From Clostridia bacterium (GTDB taxonomy: Bacteria > Bacillota > Clostridia > Christensenellales > Borkfalkiaceae): 19,094 nt of DNA. Location of the stretch: NCBI GenBank assembly GCA_017504065.1, contig JAFVRU010000149.1, positions 1 to 19,094 on the forward strand. The letters are read 5' to 3'. Below the pieces are notes generated by a model. It was given only the letters and a program-made list of their open reading frames with translations, ran no database searches and was not told where the DNA came from. Positions 14,212-19,094 of the stretch are shown one piece after another. The translations under genes and the position numbers were made by a program. Every line of letters begins with the position of its first letter. The stretch's first letter is position 1.

Positions 14212-15772
14212 AGAATATTTAACGGAAATTCGCGCTTTGAGCGGATTAAAAAACGCGATTTTACGCGGAATCACGGTGTCCAAGCGGGAAAGTTCGGCGG
14301 AGTTTACGCTGATCACGGACAAGACGTATTCGGCGCGGGAAGAAGCGGAAGTTTGGGAGATTTGCGAGAAATACTTACCCGACGGGTTTTCCGCACGCGT
14401 AAAAATCATCAAGCGCGTACCCGATCAAGACACGTTAAAAGAACAAATTTACGGGTATATCAAACGCGCGTTTCCCGCGGCTTCCGCATTCTTGGACGAA
14501 GACGGGATCGAAGTGGAAATGCTTTCAAGCGGAGCGAATTTTTACGTCAAAATCGCGTCGGGCGAACAGTCCCTTTTCCAAGCGGGAAATATTCTTGACG
14601 AGATAAGCAGGTATTTGTCGAGCGTCTTTTGCGGCTCGTTTTACGGGAACGTCAAACTCGTGGAAAAAGCCGCTCCCGACGCTTCGTTGTTGGAAGAACT
14701 TCCCGAAGATCAGGAAGAAGCGATCGCGGTGGAAATTCGGCGGTTTCCCATTTGTAACTATCAAAAAATCGACGGCATGGACGAGCTCGTAGATACGGCG
14801 GTATATCTTGCCGATAGCTATAACGTCGAAGGCGCGTACGCCGTTTGCGGACGGATCACGTATATTGAAGAAATCAAGTATACCAAGCACAACGAGCAAA
14901 CGGGTGAAGACGTCGAACGGACGCGGTTTTCCGTGTCGATCACGGACGAAACGGGCACGCTGCGCACGACGTATTTCCCAAAAAAAGCGACGGTCGAGAA
15001 AGTCCGCGCGCTCAAAGCGGGGGATAGGATTATGATTATCGGCTCGAATGAAGAATATAAGGGAACGACTTCCTTTAAAGCGGCAAAAATCAATTACGGC
15101 GCGCCGCCTGAAGATTTCGTGCCCGTAGCGAAAAAGGGCAAGCCTGTGCCCAAGTTCTATCATACCGTATTCCCCGAATCGTACGTCGATTACACGCAAG
15201 CGGGGTTTTTCGACAGCTTGGACAAGCCCGACGATTTGAAAAATCACGTATTCGTGGTATTCGACTTGGAAACGACGGGTTTGAATAACAATCCCGCGAT
15301 GGGCAGAATGGACAAGATCATCGAGATCGGCGCAGTCAAAATGGTCAACGGCGAGATTACGGAAAAGTTTTCGTCGTTCGTCGCTTGCAGCGAAAAACTC
15401 TCCGATGAGATTGTCAAGCTGACGGGGATCACCGACGCGGATTTGGTCGGCGCGCCCGAAATTGAAAAGGTCATCGCCGATTTCTATAAATTCACGGACG
15501 GAGCAATTCTCGTCGGGCATAACGTTACGTTCGACTACCGTTTCGTGCAGTACTACGGCGAGCAGCATGGGTATATGTTCGAGAAAAAGCAGTTCGATAC
15601 CCTGACGTTGGCGCAGGAAGTTTTGCGGGGGCTGTTGACGAACTATAAACTCAACACGGTGGCGGATTATTACGGGTTCACGTTCAATCACCACCGCGCG
15701 TTCGACGACGCGTGCGTTACCGCGAAAGTGTTTACGGAGCTCGCAAAAGCGCGAAAAACTTTGCCTTTCTGA
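14195..15772 (+). CDS. PolC-like protein reduced to N-terminal region, OB fold and DEDDh exonuclease (no polymerase)
   Basis: This 525-residue protein sits at the polC locus between ispG and rimP. Residues 1-180 resemble the N-terminal region of PolC. About 212-302 form an OB-fold-like segment (VCGRITYIEE, FSVSITDETGTLRTTYF, LKAGDRIMIIG). About 352-520 are a DnaQ-type 3'-5' exonuclease with all DEDDh residues: Asp357 and Glu359 in FDLETTG, Asp447 in GHNVTFDYRF, His500 and Asp505 in HHRAFDDA. In full PolC (over 1,400 residues) the exonuclease is inserted in a PHP domain and followed by the polymerase. Here a linker (303-350) replaces the first PHP part and the protein stops 20 residues after the last exonuclease motif. 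No remnant follows. It is probably a proofreading or repair nuclease acting in trans; that role is inference. AAGG at 14181-14184 precedes the ATG. Confidence 0.85.
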   Translation: MANRVEEYLTEIRALSGLKNAILRGITVSKRESSAEFTLITDKTYSAREEAEVWEICEKYLPDGFSARVKIIKRVPDQDTLKEQIYGYIKRAFPAASAFLDEDGIEVEMLSSGANFYVKIASGEQSLFQAGNILDEISRYLSSVFCGSFYGNVKLVEKAAPDASLLEELPEDQEEAIAVEIRRFPICNYQKIDGMDELVDTAVYLADSYNVEGAYAVCGRITYIEEIKYTKHNEQTGEDVERTRFSVSITDETGTLRTTYFPKKATVEKVRALKAGDRIMIIGSNEEYKGTTSFKAAKINYGAPPEDFVPVAKKGKPVPKFYHTVFPESYVDYTQAGFFDSLDKPDDLKNHVFVVFDLETTGLNNNPAMGRMDKIIEIGAVKMVNGEITEKFSSFVACSEKLSDEIVKLTGITDADLVGAPEIEKVIADFYKFTDGAILVGHNVTFDYRFVQYYGEQHGYMFEKKQFDTLTLAQEVLRGLLTNYKLNTVADYYGFTFNHHRAFDDACVTAKVFTELAKARKTLPF

Positions 15773-15813
15773 GCGGAAAACGGGAAAAAAATTTCCGAAA
15801 AGCCGTCAAACGC

Positions 15814-15842
15814 TTGCAAAATTGGAAAAAGCATGGTATAAT
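15814..15842 (+). promoter_or_regulatory. Sigma-A promoter of the rimP-nusA-infB operon
   Basis: A -35 box TTGCAA (15814-15819; four of six matches) and a perfect -10 box TATAAT (15837-15842) are separated by exactly 17 bases. Transcription should start near 15849, giving a leader of about 70 bases before the rimP ATG. This is the clearest promoter in the window and marks a new transcription start after the PolC-like gene. Confidence 0.87.
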
Positions 15843-15869
15843 AAGGATACTTAATAGTTCAGTAATGAG

Positions 15870-15899
15870 TATTGAGAGTGGTTTGCGCCACTCTCAATA
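15870..15899 (+). promoter_or_regulatory. Perfect 12-bp hairpin in the rimP leader
   Basis: ATTGAGAGTGG (15871-15881) and CCACTCTCAAT (15888-15898) pair perfectly around a six-base TTTGCG loop; one more T-A pair (15870/15899) and a possible G-U pair extend the stem. It lies about 20 bases into the predicted transcript and 19 bases before the rimP start. No T tract follows, so it is not a simple terminator. It is placed to control stability, RNase cleavage or ribosome access, or to bind a protein such as a product of this operon. I cannot assign it to a known RNA family. Confidence 0.65.
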
Positions 15900-15918
15900 T
15901 GCTTATTCGGGGGTATTT

Positions 15919-16392
15919 ATGAAAGTGAAATCCGTGCAGGAAATCCAAGACGCGTTACAACCGATCGCGGAAGAGATGCAGATCGAGATCGTAGAGATCG
16001 AGTTCAAACAGGGCAAAGCGCCCGCGCTCACCGTGTATATCGATACGGATAGCGGAGTGGATTTAAACACGTGCGAAAAATTCCACCGCGCGATCGATCC
16101 CGTACTCGACGAAGTAGACCCGACGTTCGGCGCGGCGTATACGCTCAACGTATCGAGTCCGGGGCTGGATCGGCCCTTGAAAACGGATCGAGATTTTCAG
16201 AAACGCTTGGGCGAAAAGGTGGAAGTGAAACTGTTCGCGCCGATGCAGGGCAAGAAGCTGTTCGAAGCGACGTTAAAAGCGTTCGACGAACATTGCGTAA
16301 CGCTCGAAACTTCGAACGGGGAGTTGAAGCTCGAACGGGCGAAAATTGCAAAAATTTGCAGAGCGATCGATTTTGACGCGCTGTTGAAATAA
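15919..16392 (+). CDS. rimP: Ribosome maturation factor RimP
   Basis: The 157-residue protein is a 30S subunit assembly factor. The N-terminal alpha/beta domain (about 1-85) contains VEIEFKQG, LTVYIDTDSGVDLNTCEKFHRAI and the family signature VSSPGLDRPL; the C-terminal Sm-like beta barrel (about 86-157) contains LGEKVEVKLFAP. I chose the ATG at 15919: GGGGG (15909-15913) lies five bases upstream, the length then matches RimP (about 150), and the predicted transcript starts at about 15849. A longer in-frame reading from 15712 would run back through the promoter and hairpin and can be discounted. NusA follows after 50 bases, the standard order. Confidence 0.95.
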   Translation: MKVKSVQEIQDALQPIAEEMQIEIVEIEFKQGKAPALTVYIDTDSGVDLNTCEKFHRAIDPVLDEVDPTFGAAYTLNVSSPGLDRPLKTDRDFQKRLGEKVEVKLFAPMQGKKLFEATLKAFDEHCVTLETSNGELKLERAKIAKICRAIDFDALLK

Positions 16393-16442
16393 AAAATCAA
16401 GTTCAGAAAAATAATATACGAAAAGGATAGGAGATTATAACC

Positions 16443-17561
16443 ATGGAAAACAAAGAATTTTTTGCGGCGCTTACCGATTTGGTGAGAGAAAAAGGGATCG
16501 GCGAAGACGCGTTCATCGCAACGCTTGAAAACGCTTTGGCGTCCGCGTACAAGAAACAGTTCGACGGCGGCGCGGAAGTGTCCGTAACGCTCGACGCGGA
16601 AAAGGGAATCATCGAATTCAGCGCGACCCGTTACGTCGTAGAAGAAGTTACGGATAAAGACAAGGAAATTTCTTTGGAAGAAGCGCAGGAGCTCAATCCC
16701 GAATATCAGGTCGGGGACGTGATCGTGAATACGTTCGTACCCAACAATTTCGGACGGATCGCGGCGCAAACGGCAAAACAAGTCATTTTGCAAAAATTGC
16801 ACGAAGCGGAACGCGACAACACGTTCTCGGAATTCTCGGATAAAGAAGGGGAATTGATGGAAGGCGTGATCCGTAAGATCGACGAACGCAACGTATACGT
16901 GGAACTCGGCGATAAAAAGATCGAAGGGGTTATGCCCCCGCAGGACCGCGTATTGACGGAAAGATACGCCGTCGGCGACAGAATGAAGGTGTTCGTAAAA
17001 CGGGTACGCAACAACGGTAGAAATTCCCAAATCGTCGTATCTCGTACGGCGCAAGGGCTTGTCAAGAAACTGTTTGAAGAACAAGTACCTGAAATTGCGC
17101 AAGGGCTCGTGGAAATCAAAGAGATCGCGCGTGAACCGGGACACCGTACGAAGATGGCGATTTTCTCCAACGACGCGCGTGTGGACGCAGTCGGCGCTTG
17201 CGTGGGCAACCGTGGCGCGCGTGTGAATGCGGTTGTAGAAGAGCTCGGCGGGGAAAAGATCGATATTATTCTTTGGAACGAAGATCCCTTGGCGTTCATT
17301 TACAAAGCGTTGTCGCCTGCGACGGTGCTTTCGGTAACGGCGCGTGGGGAACGCAGCGCGATGGCGATCGTACCTGACGATAAACTCTCGCTCGCGATCG
17401 GTAGAGACGGGCAAAACGCAAGACTTGCGGCAAGATTGACGGGCTGGAAGATCGACGTGAAGAGCGCGTCGTCGCCCGAAGCGCAAGAAGTGCTCGCAGA
17501 GATCGAAAACGCGGAAACGGAAGACGAATTCGCGGAAGGCGTGGAAACGGAGCAAGAATAA
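16443..17561 (+). CDS. nusA: Transcription termination/antitermination factor NusA
   Basis: The 372-residue protein is essentially the same length as B. subtilis NusA (371) and lacks the C-terminal acidic repeats of proteobacterial NusA. The N-terminal RNA-polymerase-binding domain (about 1-130) includes ATLENALASAYKKQF. An S1 domain (about 135-200) starts GELMEGVIRKI, and two KH domains follow with GNRG (255-258) and GRDG (320-323). The tail is acidic. NusA modulates pausing and intrinsic termination and often controls its own operon in bacteria. AGGAG at 16429-16433 lies nine bases before the ATG. It is separated from rnpM by one base, so coupling is expected. Confidence 0.97.
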   Translation: MENKEFFAALTDLVREKGIGEDAFIATLENALASAYKKQFDGGAEVSVTLDAEKGIIEFSATRYVVEEVTDKDKEISLEEAQELNPEYQVGDVIVNTFVPNNFGRIAAQTAKQVILQKLHEAERDNTFSEFSDKEGELMEGVIRKIDERNVYVELGDKKIEGVMPPQDRVLTERYAVGDRMKVFVKRVRNNGRNSQIVVSRTAQGLVKKLFEEQVPEIAQGLVEIKEIAREPGHRTKMAIFSNDARVDAVGACVGNRGARVNAVVEELGGEKIDIILWNEDPLAFIYKALSPATVLSVTARGERSAMAIVPDDKLSLAIGRDGQNARLAARLTGWKIDVKSASSPEAQEVLAEIENAETEDEFAEGVETEQE

Positions 17562-17562
17562 T

Positions 17563-17835
17563 ATGGCGAAGAAAAAATCCGTACCTTTGCGGATGTGTAT
17601 CGCTTGTCGTGAAATGAAAGCGAAAAGCGAAATGTTACGCGTAGTCAAGACTGCGGACGGCGATATCTGCGTAGACCCGACGGGTAAAGCGGCGGGGCGC
17701 GGCGCGTATATTTGCTCCGCGGAAGCTTGTCGGCAAAAGTTGCAAGATAAACGGCTTTTGCACAAGGCGTTCTCGGCGGACGTGGCTACGTCGGTATATC
17801 AAACGATCGGGGAGAAAGACCTTGGCGAAAAGTAA
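17563..17835 (+). CDS. rnpM: YlxR family protein, RNase P modulator RnpM
   Basis: The 90-residue protein belongs to the YlxR family, found between nusA and infB in most Bacillota. The conserved core is visible: RMCIACREMKAKSEMLRVV near the N-terminus, then VDPTGKAAGRGAYIC, a basic, glycine-rich surface that in crystal structures suggested RNA binding. Work on B. subtilis has linked the protein to RNase P RNA, hence the name RnpM. It starts one base after the nusA stop and overlaps ylxQ by 14 bases. The family call is safe; the role in this organism is inferred from the family. Confidence 0.93.
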   Translation: MAKKKSVPLRMCIACREMKAKSEMLRVVKTADGDICVDPTGKAAGRGAYICSAEACRQKLQDKRLLHKAFSADVATSVYQTIGEKDLGEK

Positions 17836-18154
17836 AATCGAAACGTATCTCGGGTTTTGTATTCGGGCGGGAAAGATTGTGTTCGGCGCGGAAAACATCG
17901 AAAAGAAACAAAAAGGCGTCAAACTGCTCGTCTCCGACGCGGAGCTTGGGAAAAGTTCCTTGAAAATTTTATTACAGGCAAAAGAGAAGTTCGATTGTCC
18001 GCTGCTTACGGTATGCGAAGGGACGCTCGGCGAAATTTTGCATCGTCCCGGCGTGAAAGCCGCGGCAATCACAGACAACCAACTCGCGTCGGCGATACTT
18101 TCCGTCGTGGACAGCGAACCGCAATTTAAATTCTATTCGGGAGGAAACAACTGA
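17822..18154 (+). CDS. ylxQ: L7Ae/L30e-family ribosomal-like protein (YlxQ)
   Basis: The 110-residue protein has the L7Ae/L30e/Gadd45 alpha-beta-alpha pattern: KIETYLGFCIRAGKIVFG, KGVKLLVSDAELGKSSLK and a VKAAAITDNQLASAIL segment. Members bind kink-turn RNA; the residues for that are only partly recognisable here, and the function of YlxQ is not settled. The start is a TTG at 17822, with GGGGAG (17810-17815) six bases upstream; the gene overlaps rnpM by 14 bases. The rnpM-ylxQ-infB order is standard for Bacillota. Confidence 0.88.
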   Translation: MAKSKIETYLGFCIRAGKIVFGAENIEKKQKGVKLLVSDAELGKSSLKILLQAKEKFDCPLLTVCEGTLGEILHRPGVKAAAITDNQLASAILSVVDSEPQFKFYSGGNN

Positions 18155-18158
18155 ACTC

Positions 18159-19094
18159 ATGGCAAAAAAATACGAAAATCTCGAAAAAGTATTGGGATTA
18201 TTGGACGATAAGAAGCTCGGCGGGCTGCAAAAACGTCTTTCGTCCACGGAAAAAAATATTTCGGAAATTTTAAAGAAACTCGCTTTGATGGAAGCGGAAA
18301 AGGCGGAGCGTGAAGCCGCGGAAGCAGCGGCAAGAGCTGCCGAAGAAGCGCGTCTTGCGGCGGAAGAAGCCGCGCGTATCGCTGCGGAAGAAGAAAAGAA
18401 AGCTGCGAAAGCGAAAAAGGCGGCGAAAAAGGAAGCGGAAGCAGAACCTGTAGCCGAACAAGCAGCGCCCGTAGAAGAAGAAAAACCGAAAAAACGCGCG
18501 ACGCGTAAAAAGACGGAAGAACCCGTAGAAAGCGTTCCCGAAACGGAAACGCAAGCCGCTCCCGCGGAAGAAAAGACGGAAGCGCCTGCGCCTACGCCCG
18601 CGCCTGCGGTAGAACAAAGAACGTTCGTACCCAAGCCCGCTGCGCCGCGCGCGCCCAGATATTTCAAAAACGGTCAGGAACAGGGCGTATACGTGGCGAA
18701 ACCCGGCGTAGATACGACTTCGGGTTCGAGCACTTACCGTCCCCGTCCCCAAGGCGATAGAACGTTCACGCCTGGTAGACCGAGCGCAACGGGCGCTCCG
18801 CGCCCCGCTCGTCCCCAAAGCGGTATGAGCGTTGCTCCGACGATTACTCCCGTCAAGGAAGGAAAGAATTTCTCCGCGCCCGCGAAGAAAAAGACGTTCG
18901 AAAAGACGTACACGGAAAAGAAACCTTTGTCCAAGCGTACGCTGATTCGTCAACAAGGTATGACGGTGGAAGATTTCGACGAAGATAAGTCGGGATATAG
19001 AAAAGTACGTTCTCCCAAGAAGCAAAAACGGCAGGAGATTCAAACGATTAAGATCGAACACGCAGTCGTTACGACGCAGGATATTCCTTTGAAA
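18159..19094 (+). CDS. infB: Translation initiation factor IF-2, N-terminal part (runs off window end)
   Basis: From the ATG at 18159 the frame stays open for 312 codons to the window edge, so only the N-terminal extension is seen. It begins MAKKYENLEKVLGLLDDKK, followed by a long Ala/Glu/Lys helix-forming region (about 25-100), a Pro/Ala/Thr/Lys-rich low-complexity stretch (about 100-225) and a basic segment. Near the edge IKIEHAVVTTQDIPLK resembles the start of the IF2_N domain that precedes the GTPase. The GTPase itself lies beyond the window; the call rests on these features and on the rimP-nusA-rnpM-ylxQ-infB order. The usual first IF2_N copy at the very N-terminus is not evident. The closest GGGAGG (18139-18144) is 14 bases from the ATG, rather far. 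Confidence 0.87.
   Translation, partial: MAKKYENLEKVLGLLDDKKLGGLQKRLSSTEKNISEILKKLALMEAEKAEREAAEAAARAAEEARLAAEEAARIAAEEEKKAAKAKKAAKKEAEAEPVAEQAAPVEEEKPKKRATRKKTEEPVESVPETETQAAPAEEKTEAPAPTPAPAVEQRTFVPKPAAPRAPRYFKNGQEQGVYVAKPGVDTTSGSSTYRPRPQGDRTFTPGRPSATGAPRPARPQSGMSVAPTITPVKEGKNFSAPAKKKTFEKTYTEKKPLSKRTLIRQQGMTVEDFDEDKSGYRKVRSPKKQKRQEIQTIKIEHAVVTTQDIPLK

Noticed and set aside
15781..15797. A stem-like GGAAA/TTTCC just after the PolC-like gene, as a possible terminator.
   Set aside because: The stem is only five base pairs of mostly A-T with no T run after it.
15712..15918. A longer RimP starting at the ATG at 15712.
   Set aside because: This would read back through the predicted promoter and leader hairpin and into the exonuclease gene; the ATG at 15919 has a Shine-Dalgarno and gives the usual length.
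16197..17765. A 522-codon open frame on the minus strand across rimP, nusA and rnpM.
   Set aside because: It spans three well-supported genes, has shadow-like composition and no domain; long antisense frames are common with this codon usage.
17972..18667. A minus-strand frame rich in Ala/Ser/Phe opposite infB, resembling a repetitive secreted protein.
   Set aside because: It is the complement of the Ala/Glu/Lys-rich IF-2 helix; low-complexity coding produces such frames.

Overview
The window is a dense, entirely plus-strand stretch of bacterial core genes. The gene order is typical of Bacillota, class Clostridia: dgt-dnaG-rpoD-trmK-Nif3-zinc ribbon, rsmD-coaD, rarA-nrdR, and ispG-(polC locus)-rimP-nusA-rnpM-ylxQ-infB. 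The base composition looks balanced, and several proteins diverge from model-organism relatives. An uncultured gut Clostridia lineage (Christensenellales-like) is my guess, at low confidence. I see no rRNA, tRNA, CRISPR array, insertion sequence or phage gene, and no gene-free stretch longer than about 150 bases.

Layout. (1) 1-171 is the 3' end of a FAD-dependent dehydrogenase gene, closed by a strong intrinsic terminator (175-204). (2) 205-307 is an A/T-rich regulatory region with a perfect match to a Spo0A box. (3) 308-7553 holds dgt, dnaG, rpoD, trmK, a Nif3-like metal protein, a coiled-coil zinc-ribbon protein and a divergent alanine racemase, mostly overlapping or closely spaced. (4) 7613-9404 holds an unrecognised five-helix membrane protein, rsmD and coaD. 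(5) 9456-11349 holds two aromatic amino acid genes, a DAHP synthase and prephenate dehydratase. (6) 11376-15772 holds rarA, nrdR, ispG and a PolC-related exonuclease, with short overlaps from rarA onward. (7) 15773-15918 holds a near-consensus sigma-A promoter and a perfect leader hairpin. (8) 15919 to the window end is the rimP-nusA-rnpM-ylxQ-infB transcription/translation operon; infB runs off the edge.

How the genes fit together. Replication initiation (DnaG) and the housekeeping sigma factor sit together with nucleotide-pool control (Dgt; NrdR further on), fork maintenance (RarA), RNA modification (TrmK, RsmD), cofactor and isoprenoid supply (CoaD, IspG), cell wall D-alanine (Alr), and ribosome maturation with translation initiation (RimP, NusA, RnpM, IF-2).

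The most unusual feature is 14195-15772. At the place where Clostridia normally carry the long polC gene, the window has a 525-residue protein. It looks like the PolC N-terminal region, OB fold and DEDDh proofreading exonuclease, with no PHP, palm, fingers or clamp-binding C-terminus. It ends cleanly before the rimP promoter, so it looks like a stable stand-alone exonuclease rather than a decayed gene. A QxxFF segment in the linker that replaces PHP could be a sliding-clamp tether. Secondary points are the rimP leader hairpin, the Spo0A-like box ahead of dgt, all-G Shine-Dalgarno sequences at several genes, an IF-2 with an atypical N-terminus, and unusual residues in Alr and prephenate dehydratase.
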